Origin: Sphingobacterium psychroaquaticum
GTDB taxonomy: Bacteria; Bacteroidota; Bacteroidia; Sphingobacteriales; Sphingobacteriaceae
Assembly: GCF_900177625.1 (NCBI RefSeq)
Contig: NZ_FXAU01000003.1
Coordinates: 124,001-188,000 of the forward strand
DNA length: 64,000 nt
Reading direction: 5' to 3'
Part shown: positions 19,749 through 26,953 of the stretch, piece by piece
Position numbering within the stretch: position 1 is the first letter of the stretch
Layout of the letters: each line of letters starts with the position of its first letter
Notes under the pieces: model-generated
Told to the model about the DNA's origin: nothing
The model's input: only the letters and a program-made list of their open reading frames with translations
Databases searched by the model: none
Program-made: the position numbers and the translations under genes

Positions 19749-19933
19749 GTGATGTAGTTTTAATGTATCCAGAGTACTACAAAAAGGAGGCTGAAATTCG
19801 CGATTTCGGGTATTTCAGGTATTTGTTGTATTATTTATGTTACATTTTACGATCGGGAGTAGGATAAGTAACCGGTGTTACTAAGTATTTATACGTATAG
19901 ATGTCGGTCCTGATGTCAGACTCGGTTAAAATA

Positions 19934-19965
19934 ACACGAACCAGCCGGAGTGGACTGATTCGTGT
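19934..19965 (-). terminator. Terminator of the acidic small protein gene
   Basis: 11-bp arms 19934-19944 (ACACGAACCAG) and 19955-19965 (CTGATTCGTGT), with one G-T pair. Read on the minus strand, the stem is followed by TATTTT. It lies 30 bp after the stop of the minus-strand gene at 19995 and supports that strand as the coding one. Confidence 0.65.
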
Positions 19966-19994
19966 ACGTTTAGGGAGAGTACCTCCGTTTAGCC

Positions 19995-20324
19995 TTATAA
20001 TCCTCCTTCAATTTCTCGATCGGGATCCGGATCTATTTCATCGATGTCGGGTACAGGTGTTTCAAGTGGGATATCTGTCTCGGGATGTTCTTCAGGTACA
20101 TTCTCATCCAATCCTTCAATTTCAGGTGTGCTCTGCTCCGGTGGATACATATCGGGAGACGGGAGAGGAGGTTGCTCTACTGGATCTTTATCGCGGGTGT
20201 GATCCGGTCGTTCCTCTCTCTCCGGATCTGGCCGATCACTGTCACTATCGCGAGGAGCTTGTTGCATGGTCATAGCAATAACAACATCTATGCTGTGAAT
20301 TGCTTTTCTTGTTCGCTTTTCCAT
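19995..20324 (-). CDS. Acidic, proline-rich small hypothetical protein
   Basis: 109 aa, extremely rich in Asp, Glu and Pro (for example DPDREIEGGL at the C-terminus, SDSDRPDPEREERPD near residue 30). No signal peptide or membrane segment. It is probably intrinsically disordered. A later start at the ATG of MTMQQAP (about 20270) is possible. I prefer this strand over the overlapping plus-strand frames because composition is coherent and a terminator follows at 19934-19965. The function is unknown; it lies between the sigma factor and a small lipoprotein gene. Confidence 0.6.
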   Translation of the reverse strand: MEKRTRKAIHSIDVVIAMTMQQAPRDSDSDRPDPEREERPDHTRDKDPVEQPPLPSPDMYPPEQSTPEIEGLDENVPEEHPETDIPLETPVPDIDEIDPDPDREIEGGL

Positions 20325-20490
20325 TTTTTTGATTTTGTATGTTATTATACGAACAGGTTGGCTATGGTTTCGTTCAAGGGAAAACTACGTGAAATAGACC
20401 TGCGGCGATACGTAATATTACCCCATTTTATATTTTGTCCAACTATTTGGTTGATGGGTTTGTTCGAGAGGTACAACAACACAGAAAATT

Positions 20491-20727
20491 ATGCAAAAGA
20501 TAAAAATCAAAAACGTGTTAGGGTTGGCTATGTTTCTACTCTTAAGTTGTACGGATCAGTCAACAAAAAATGATAACAAGGCGCCTCGCGCTATATCGGA
20601 ATCGGATAGGTCGCGTTATAATTTAGAAGAGAAAGATAACCTTCTCTATGGAACAATTGATTCGGTGGCGCGTGATTCCATGCGTAAGGATAGCATTCGT
20701 AAAGCGAGAGGTCATTCGGATAAATAA
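20491..20727 (+). CDS. Small lipoprotein of unknown function
   Basis: 78 aa. The N-terminus is a lipoprotein signal (KNVLGLAMFLLLSC, cysteine about residue 20). The mature part is short, polar and probably disordered, with a heptad-like DSMRKDSIRKARG repeat near the C-terminus. It ends 24 bp before the next small gene and is likely co-transcribed with it. No family was recognised. Confidence 0.75.
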   Translation: MQKIKIKNVLGLAMFLLLSCTDQSTKNDNKAPRAISESDRSRYNLEEKDNLLYGTIDSVARDSMRKDSIRKARGHSDK

Positions 20728-20751
20728 TGGATGAGATAAAAACGTTTAATT

Positions 20752-20985
20752 ATGGAAAATTTAGAAAAAGTAAAGCAGCTTCTCGAAGATGAGATGATGC
20801 GGAAAAAAGGAAATACGGCTGGGCACAAAAAAAAGAAAATTATTATGTGTGCTATTGGCGCTATGGCGTTAACCGCTATTGGCTTAAAATATATGGGATA
20901 TGGAAGTGCCATGATGCGATTGGCGGCACCTTTATTCTTACTTAAAATTGGTGAACAGTCCATGAAAAACAAGGATACCTGCTAA
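20752..20985 (+). CDS. Small membrane protein of unknown function
   Basis: 77 aa. A charged N-terminal helix (ENLEKVKQLLEDEMMRKK) is followed by a lysine-rich stretch and hydrophobic segments (about residues 30-45 and 53-67: IIMCAIGAMALTAIGL and MMRLAAPLFLLKIG). It resembles small stress-induced membrane proteins in layout only. The operon context (lipoprotein upstream, SDR downstream) suggests a shared response. Confidence 0.75.
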   Translation: MENLEKVKQLLEDEMMRKKGNTAGHKKKKIIMCAIGAMALTAIGLKYMGYGSAMMRLAAPLFLLKIGEQSMKNKDTC

Positions 20986-21054
20986 CAATAGAGGTAGGAG
21001 AGCGAGATGGATGGCCATTGAAATTGAACCCTAATTAGCGATAACTAGAGCATT

Positions 21055-21945
21055 ATGAAAAAGGACAAAACAAAAAATCCGAGTGAGAAATATGCCAAAC
21101 CGCCGTTTGAAAGCCAACCGCAACAACCGCCCGGGGTGGAGCATATGATGTCTCCTATTCCAGACCATGGCGAATACAGTTATGAGGGAAACGGACTTTT
21201 GAGAAATAAAGTTGTCGTGATTACGGGAGGTGATTCCGGAATTGGTAAAGCAGTGGCTATCGCTATGGCACGCGAAGGCGCAAACATCGTTATTGTTTAT
21301 AAGGATGAAATCGAAGATACAGATGCGATGAATACGCTAAATTGGGTAGAGCAAGCAGGAGGAAAAGGGCTACTTCTTCGAGGAGATATCCAAGAAGAAA
21401 CGTGGTGCAAGGCCATCGTGGAAAAGACTATAGCCGAGTTTGGACGAATCGATGTATTGGTGAATAATGCGGCTTATCAGATGACCTATCAAAAACTAGA
21501 AGATATTACCGCAGCGGAATGGAATAAAACATTTGAGGTAAACTTGAGTGCTATGTTCTACCTCATCAAATACGCAATGCCCTACATCCCGGAGGGCGGT
21601 TCTGTCATCAATACCACGTCTGTTAATGCATATGATCCCAATCCCACATTGTTGCCTTATGCTGCATCAAAGGCGGCAATTCAGAATTTTACAGCTAATC
21701 TCGCGCAGAAGTTAATGGAAGATGATACCGGCATACGTGTAAACGCTGTTGCTCCCGGTCCGGTATGGACGCCCTTGATACCATCCACCATTCCGGATCA
21801 TGAGAACTTCGGGGCTAAAGATCCTATGGGACGCCCTGCACAGCCTGCCGAGCTAGCGCCTATATATGTATTCTTAGCGTCTACTGGAGCCTCTTTCGTG
21901 TCTGGGGCGACAATTCCGGTAACGGGTGGGCGAATTAGCTTTTGA
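21055..21945 (+). CDS. SDR-family oxidoreductase (YghA-like)
   Basis: 296 aa. After an about 45-residue polar N-terminal extension typical of YghA/YhxD-type stress dehydrogenases comes the Rossmann nucleotide-binding motif TGGDSGIGKAVA (about residues 58-69), then NNAAY, the catalytic Ser in NTTSVNA, and Tyr202-x3-Lys206 (YAASK). The C-terminal SGATIPVTGG closes the fold. It should use NAD(P)H to reduce a carbonyl or oxidise an alcohol; the substrate is unknown. It is convergent with the phytochrome-like kinase gene, 30 bp away. Confidence 0.94.
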   Translation: MKKDKTKNPSEKYAKPPFESQPQQPPGVEHMMSPIPDHGEYSYEGNGLLRNKVVVITGGDSGIGKAVAIAMAREGANIVIVYKDEIEDTDAMNTLNWVEQAGGKGLLLRGDIQEETWCKAIVEKTIAEFGRIDVLVNNAAYQMTYQKLEDITAAEWNKTFEVNLSAMFYLIKYAMPYIPEGGSVINTTSVNAYDPNPTLLPYAASKAAIQNFTANLAQKLMEDDTGIRVNAVAPGPVWTPLIPSTIPDHENFGAKDPMGRPAQPAELAPIYVFLASTGASFVSGATIPVTGGRISF

Positions 21946-21975
21946 TGTCCTGTTCGATTTAACGTGCGCGACGTA

Positions 21976-24162
21976 TTACAGGTGTTGCATCATATTAACA
22001 GGAAACGAAGTAACCAGGGGAAAAAAGAGGTCGACTCGTGTGCCAGATGGATCTGAATTGATTTTTATTGTGGCACCGAGTCTATCCATAATTCGTTTAA
22101 CCAGTGTTAATCCGATACCCGATCCCTGATGATTCAGGGCATTATCTGCCCGGTTGAACATGTCAAAAACCGCATTTATTTGTCGGTCGGGAATCCCAAT
22201 ACCATTGTCCGTGATGTAATAGTGTATATGATCCTCTTTTAGTGCGCTAGTAATAAAGATTTGAGGATTTGCTTTGGAGGAAGAATACTTCAAAGCATTA
22301 CTGATAATATTCATGAATATTTGATAGAGCGCACTCTTTTCACCCCAGATGGGGTATAATTTTCCGTATTTAATTTGACAATGTTGCGCTTGATGCAGAA
22401 TAATGGATTCCTGAACAATCCGACGGATGTAGTAGTTCATCGGTATCGGGTCTTTGGTGAACGTCTTAATTTTATTTTGACTTAGAAAGACGATGTTGTT
22501 TACAATATCTGAAATATTGTCAATGCTATTTAGCAGATTCTTGTGCCATTGATGAAGTTTTTCGGCTTGTAATGTGTGTGCTTTGTCCGTTAAGTAATAT
22601 AAACCACTATGAAGCACCGATAATGGGTTTTTGAGATCATGAGATAATGTAAAGGTGAGCATCTCTAGCTCATTGTTGGCTGTCTCTAGTTCTTCGGTAA
22701 TTCGTTCTTTTTCTTTGACTTTCTGTATAATGGATGTGTTGATCGCTTCCCGCAAAGTGTAGACAAAGTTTAGATCCTTATCGTCCCACGGTACAGCTGT
22801 GTCATGTATGTTTTCCTCCGAAAAATGCAATGTTGTTGACGCGCCAGCATCTCGATTTTGCTTTTTATTGGGACGAGGATATACCTGCGTTAGTTGAATT
22901 TGCTTTTCCTCTCGAAACCAGAGGATGTAGTAGCTACCTTCTTCATCCAATCTGTAGGATAAGATTCCAGCGAACGGAAGCTTACTTTTAAAGTGCTGAC
23001 GATGGTTGAGTCGAAAATTATGATCTTTGAAAATAGCTTTTCGGGTGTGCCTGCCCAGATAATTCACTAAAGCGTGTAGAGTTTGCCTGTTGGGTGTGTG
23101 TCCATGTAGGTACAATTCTCCTTCATTGTAGATTGCAACCCCATCGGCGGTGGTCATTTCACGCAGGATATCCAAACTTTGTATCATCGCACAATTGACA
23201 GTTTTGTTTTGGTATAAGCGTTCTTTGAGTATATCCTCAACCTGTTTAAGGTGGGTGTTTTCTGCGAGGATACGCTGCCCTAAGCTGCTTTCATATTTAC
23301 TGGATGCATTTTGTACGAAGAAAGCGCAGAGTTTTCTGTTTTGTAGATCAAGCGGCTTTTCTTGGGTGTTATGACCAATGATCATTCCCCAAAATTCGCC
23401 ATTGATAATAATCGGGAAAAAGATAACAGATACAATGCCATGCGACAATAAATGTTGCTCATGAAGAAAAGGCATCGCCGCCAGTTGCGTTGTATGCATA
23501 TCAAAGTCCGTATCGTGAATGTATAGTTCCTGCTCCCGTTTGCGGAGATTCGGAATATAGCGATACGCTGCACGATTGTAATAGGAAAGAAGATCAGGCG
23601 GCAGGAATGTTTCGGCAAATTCTTTGTGCATCGAGAAGGCGGGCGCTCCTGGCTTATCTTCCGCAATTACACGGGCCTGTCCTGTTTCGAATATCCGGAT
23701 AGTAAATACGCGATCATACTTTAAGAAACTGTTGACTGCCTTACAGATCATGTTCCAATTATTTGGATAACTGCGTTCGAGCAAGAACCCCAGCTCATTG
23801 AGCTTGGAAGCGGATACATATTTTTTTAATTGAGGTTCCCATTCCAGATAAATCATTTCACCTTGCCTATGGCATTTAAAGTAATAGTTCCGACCGCCAT
23901 AGCGAAGTGATATAACTTGCAAAGGGAGATCACGCAAGACGACCGATTTCACGAGTTTAGTGAGTTTACCGTCGATAGAAGGAAAAGCTTCGTGAAAAAA
24001 TGTTTGCATAGAAATCCCTATGAAGGTCGTCGTATTATAGGCTGTCAGATGCAGCGCCTGTGCGCTTATCCCTACAATATGATATTGTAAATCAAGAAGG
24101 ATAAGACCCCCAAATTCTTGAAGGAAAAGAGGAGAGACACAAGCAGATTCATTTTTTTTCAT
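21976..24162 (-). CDS. Phytochrome-like sensor histidine kinase
   Basis: 728 aa with order PAS (about 10-110), GAF (about 130-290), PHY (about 320-480), HisKA (about 495-570) and HATPase (about 610-720). Kinase motifs are intact: His508 in SHDLKNP, an N-box at ISNALKYSS, DNGIGIP and GSGIGLTL. The photosensory core is recognisable but divergent. FLPPD (Asp190) replaces PASDIP. His234 and His264 align with pocket histidines of bacteriophytochromes. The PHY part keeps ILWFREE and VPWDDKDL but has no clear PRxSF tongue motif. The only N-terminal cysteine is Cys8, with fewer residues than usual before the QPHG-like QEFG. No heme oxygenase gene is in the window. A divergent response regulator starts 344 bp away and may be the partner. 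Confidence 0.88.
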   Translation of the reverse strand: MKKNESACVSPLFLQEFGGLILLDLQYHIVGISAQALHLTAYNTTTFIGISMQTFFHEAFPSIDGKLTKLVKSVVLRDLPLQVISLRYGGRNYYFKCHRQGEMIYLEWEPQLKKYVSASKLNELGFLLERSYPNNWNMICKAVNSFLKYDRVFTIRIFETGQARVIAEDKPGAPAFSMHKEFAETFLPPDLLSYYNRAAYRYIPNLRKREQELYIHDTDFDMHTTQLAAMPFLHEQHLLSHGIVSVIFFPIIINGEFWGMIIGHNTQEKPLDLQNRKLCAFFVQNASSKYESSLGQRILAENTHLKQVEDILKERLYQNKTVNCAMIQSLDILREMTTADGVAIYNEGELYLHGHTPNRQTLHALVNYLGRHTRKAIFKDHNFRLNHRQHFKSKLPFAGILSYRLDEEGSYYILWFREEKQIQLTQVYPRPNKKQNRDAGASTTLHFSEENIHDTAVPWDDKDLNFVYTLREAINTSIIQKVKEKERITEELETANNELEMLTFTLSHDLKNPLSVLHSGLYYLTDKAHTLQAEKLHQWHKNLLNSIDNISDIVNNIVFLSQNKIKTFTKDPIPMNYYIRRIVQESIILHQAQHCQIKYGKLYPIWGEKSALYQIFMNIISNALKYSSSKANPQIFITSALKEDHIHYYITDNGIGIPDRQINAVFDMFNRADNALNHQGSGIGLTLVKRIMDRLGATIKINSDPSGTRVDLFFPLVTSFPVNMMQHL

Positions 24163-24506
24163 AGGAATGGTTTTCTGTAGCTGACATAAATTCTAACGAT
24201 AGTTATTTAAAAAAATTGTAATTTTTATTGTTTGATTCGAAATGTTGCCTGTTGTAATGTGTTATTTCTTCTATGTTTTAGCCCTCTATTTCTCTCGTTT
24301 TGGCGTTAAATAGAGGTTTTTGTGTATAGACAATTAAACCCGTAAATTGCACGTTATACTAACACGTATAAACCGCAACTTAAAATATAAATCAAGTATT
24401 TATTGCCTTTAAAAAGGTCTAGTTTTTGAGGTATTTTATCCTCAAGAAAGGTAGTGCATGATTGATTATAATCTTCTGGCGTCGGTAAATATATAGATAA
24501 AAAAGT
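24163..24506. other. Divergent intergenic region between kinase and response regulator
   Basis: AT-rich with no convincing ORF. It contains a plus-strand terminator-like hairpin (24283-24321), a small inverted repeat TTGAGG/CCTCAA at 24426-24445, and an imperfect GTTATAC/GTATAA repeat around 24352-24371. No perfect TAnnTTTG element was found on either strand. Confidence 0.5.
24283..24321 (+). terminator. Orphan intrinsic terminator upstream of the response regulator
   Basis: Perfect 9-bp arms CCTCTATTT (24283-24291) and AAATAGAGG (24308-24316) are followed by TTTTT on the plus strand. No plus-strand gene ends before it, so it may end a small RNA or act in the leader of the response regulator gene 186 bp downstream. 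Confidence 0.55.
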
Positions 24507-25163
24507 ATGATAAAGATAATTTTAGCAGATGACCATTTGTTGGTTCGAAATGGGATAAAGATGTTACTCGATACCGATGAAAATATTGAAGTAATTGCAG
24601 AGCTTGACAATGGGCGCGAAGTGGTTGATTTGTTAAAGGGTGGGGTCGATTGTGATATGATTATTAGTGACATCAGTATGCCAGAAATGGATGGGATGGA
24701 ACTCGCTGATCGACTGCGTTCCGATTATCCCTTGATTAAGCTTGTATTGCTTTCTATGCTGAACGATCAAGCCCACTTGCTCCAAGCGTTCGAAAAAGGG
24801 GCAAGTGGATATCTGGTTAAAAATATAGATTATGAGGAACTTCTTTTTGCGGTGAAGCATGTACATAAAGGTGGGCGGTATCTTTGTGATGAACTGTCCC
24901 AACTTCTCATTACCTACTTACGCGAGCAACCACAATATGGATTAGATAACACACGAGCCCTCGATCAAATAGAAATAAGCGATCGAGAGCTCGAGGTTTT
25001 GCATTTAATTGGCGAAGGTTTTACCAATCAAGAGATTGCTGATCAACTGTTTTTAAGTAAACGAACCGTCGAAGGACATCGTCAAAATCTGATCGATAAA
25101 ACAGGTGCAAAAAATTCAGCCTCTTTGATAAAGTACGCCGCAATGCGAGGGCTGATCAATTGA
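24507..25163 (+). CDS. NarL/FixJ-family response regulator
   Basis: 218 aa. A receiver domain (1-120) has acidic residues Asp8-Asp9, phospho-acceptor Asp55 (ISDISMP) and the conserved Lys in GYLVKN. A LuxR-type HTH (about 152-215) has ISDRELEVLHLIGEGFTNQEIADQLFLSKRTVEGHRQNL. Such regulators bind DNA as dimers after phosphorylation. The gene is divergent from the phytochrome-like kinase, which is the likely cognate sensor by position. It is convergent with the threonine aldolase gene, leaving only 6 bp between stop codons and no obvious terminator. Confidence 0.95.
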   Translation: MIKIILADDHLLVRNGIKMLLDTDENIEVIAELDNGREVVDLLKGGVDCDMIISDISMPEMDGMELADRLRSDYPLIKLVLLSMLNDQAHLLQAFEKGASGYLVKNIDYEELLFAVKHVHKGGRYLCDELSQLLITYLREQPQYGLDNTRALDQIEISDRELEVLHLIGEGFTNQEIADQLFLSKRTVEGHRQNLIDKTGAKNSASLIKYAAMRGLIN

Positions 25164-25169
25164 TGTTTT

Positions 25170-26192
25170 TTAGTGCGGTATTGCCCGAATAAATTCATCA
25201 ACAATAGACTCGGGAGTGGCCCAGGAGGTTACGATACGTACTGCCGTTTTATCCCTGTCTACCTTTGCCCATTCTAAGAATGAATAATTCGTTCTTAGCG
25301 TTTCACTAACCCGATTGGGAAGAATGGGAAATACTTGGTTGGTCGTGGACTCGAGTAAGAATTCGTAACCTTTTTCTTTAAAAGCGTGACGAATCTTCAT
25401 CGCCATTTTATTTGCATGATCTGCTAGCTCATAATATAAATTATCGGTGAACAATTCCAAGAATTGTATCCCCAACAGTCGTCCTTTAGCTTGCAAAGCT
25501 CCTTTTTGTTTTAATAGGTAATCAAATTCCGGATAGGTTTCAGGGTCATTGAAGATAAGGGCCTCCCCAAGGAGGGCTCCATTTTTTGTGCCACCAATAT
25601 AAAAGGCATCTGTTAGTCGACTCATATCTTGTAGCGTCAAATCATTATCCGTTGCCATCAGCGCATTCCCCATCCGTGCACCATCCATATACAAAAGCAG
25701 ATTGTTTTCTTTACAGCAGGCAGCGAGTGCAATCAATTCTTCTTTATAGTAAATGGAACCGATTTCGGTCGCGTTGGTAATGTAAACCAATCGGGGTTTT
25801 ACGACATGCGGTCGTAGCGTATGTGCGTGACAAATTTTGATTATGTCTTCAGGTCTGATTTTTCCATCTGTTGTTTCGACCGGAATAATACGGTTTCCGA
25901 GGCTTTCAATGGCTCCCGTTTCATGTACTTGAATATGCCCCGATTTGGCACTGATAACCGCTTCATGTGACTTCAGGAGACAGGATATCGCAAGCTGGTT
26001 GGTCAGTGTTCCTGTGGCAATAAAATAGATCGATGCGTGTGGATTGCCAATCTCTTTTCGGATGGCTTTTTTGGCTGCTATAGAATACTGGTCTTCGCCA
26101 TAGCCCGTCTGCTGTTCGAAATTGGTGTCTAGCATCTTTTGAAGGATCGCTGGATGCGCACCTTCCGCATAGTCGTTGGTGAAAATGTACAT
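25170..26192 (-). CDS. Low-specificity threonine aldolase (beta-eliminating lyase family)
   Basis: 340 aa, fold type I PLP enzyme. Lys203 (YIGGTKNG) is the PLP lysine, Asp170 (LYMDGAR) contacts the pyridine nitrogen, and His90 (VHETGA) stacks on PLP. The N-terminal FTNDYAEGAHPAIL is typical of the family. It cleaves threonine or allo-threonine to glycine and acetaldehyde in the cytoplasm. The start at 26192 matches the usual N-terminus. A TAAGTTTA element, one mismatch from TAnnTTTG, lies close upstream on the minus strand. Confidence 0.93.
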   Translation of the reverse strand: MYIFTNDYAEGAHPAILQKMLDTNFEQQTGYGEDQYSIAAKKAIRKEIGNPHASIYFIATGTLTNQLAISCLLKSHEAVISAKSGHIQVHETGAIESLGNRIIPVETTDGKIRPEDIIKICHAHTLRPHVVKPRLVYITNATEIGSIYYKEELIALAACCKENNLLLYMDGARMGNALMATDNDLTLQDMSRLTDAFYIGGTKNGALLGEALIFNDPETYPEFDYLLKQKGALQAKGRLLGIQFLELFTDNLYYELADHANKMAMKIRHAFKEKGYEFLLESTTNQVFPILPNRVSETLRTNYSFLEWAKVDRDKTAVRIVTSWATPESIVDEFIRAIPH

Positions 26193-26341
26193 TCTTTTTT
26201 TTATAAACTTAGATAATTTTCTGGGATAACACCAATTCGTTTCGCAGGAAATATAAAAATGTATGCCGCTAAAATGTATTTCAGATGCGAAAAATGTACG
26301 ATTTTAAGTATCTTGTGAACCTACGATACGAATGGATTTAT

Positions 26342-26833
26342 ATGGACTATCAGATACAGTATAAAAAATATGAAGAAGGAGATTTTGATACTTTCTTTGA
26401 ATTAGTACAGCGAGATGAGGTAATGAAATACGTAACCGGAAAAGGTTTGACAGAAGCGGAAGCGCGTGCTAAATTTGATTCAGATCTACTCGTGAATAAG
26501 GGACACCCATCGCTAGGTTATTTTTTGGTTATCGATGGAAACACGGGTGCGGTTATGGGCGATGCGAAGTTGGAGTTTAACAAGAGGGATCCGCAATATT
26601 TTGAAGTTGGTTATCTACTGAAAGAAGCATATTGGGGACAAGGTCTCGGAACGAAGGTCTGCGCAGCGATGCTGGAGTTAGCCGCCCAGATAGACCCCAC
26701 GCGCGATATTATCGGTATTATCGACCCGGAGAATGGTGCGTCCAAAAGATTGCTCGAAAAATTCGGCTTTACGAGCTATTTTATCGGGATAGAGGATGAT
26801 TTGCCAACAGAAAAATTGATACTGAAGAAGTAG
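26342..26833 (+). CDS. GNAT-family N-acetyltransferase
   Basis: 163 aa from ATG 26342 (MDYQIQYKKY). An in-frame ATG at 26285 would add 19 residues that do not belong to the fold and lie in the probable promoter region. The acetyl-CoA binding motif YWGQGLGTKV and the following ENGASKRLLEKFGF segment are typical of RimJ/RimL-like GNAT proteins. It transfers acetyl from acetyl-CoA to an unknown amine. It is divergent from the threonine aldolase gene. Confidence 0.85.
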   Translation: MDYQIQYKKYEEGDFDTFFELVQRDEVMKYVTGKGLTEAEARAKFDSDLLVNKGHPSLGYFLVIDGNTGAVMGDAKLEFNKRDPQYFEVGYLLKEAYWGQGLGTKVCAAMLELAAQIDPTRDIIGIIDPENGASKRLLEKFGFTSYFIGIEDDLPTEKLILKK

Positions 26834-26836
26834 GGG

Positions 26837-26935
26837 GTAGTTAGTAGAGGATAGTTAGTAGTAGGTAGTTGTAGGAGCTGGGCATGGCCCCGGCCAAGGA
26901 GCGAGCAGGAAGTAGTTGGTTTGAGGTGTAAAATA
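26837..26935. repeat. Short TAGTTAGTAG-type repeats with GC-rich core
   Basis: Between the GNAT and UbiD genes, the motif GTAGTTAGTAG and variants (GATAGTTAGTAG, TAGGTAGTTG, AAGTAGTTGG) recur, flanking a GC-rich core GGGCATGGCCCCGGCC. The composition differs from surrounding DNA. It may be a copy of a dispersed intergenic element. Confidence 0.4.
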
Positions 26936-26953
26936 TTAGAGAATTAGGATATA

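Noticed and set aside
19901-20275. Plus-strand ORF of 124 codons opposite the acidic protein gene
   Set aside because: Antisense shadow of the acidic, proline-rich frame; its composition simply mirrors it.
20085-20573. Plus-strand ORF of 162 codons overlapping the acidic protein gene and the lipoprotein start
   Set aside because: It overlaps two better-supported genes, has mixed aromatic/basic composition, and the minus-strand gene has its own terminator.
26837-26935. CRISPR-like array
   Set aside because: The repeats are about 10 bp, degenerate and not regularly spaced.
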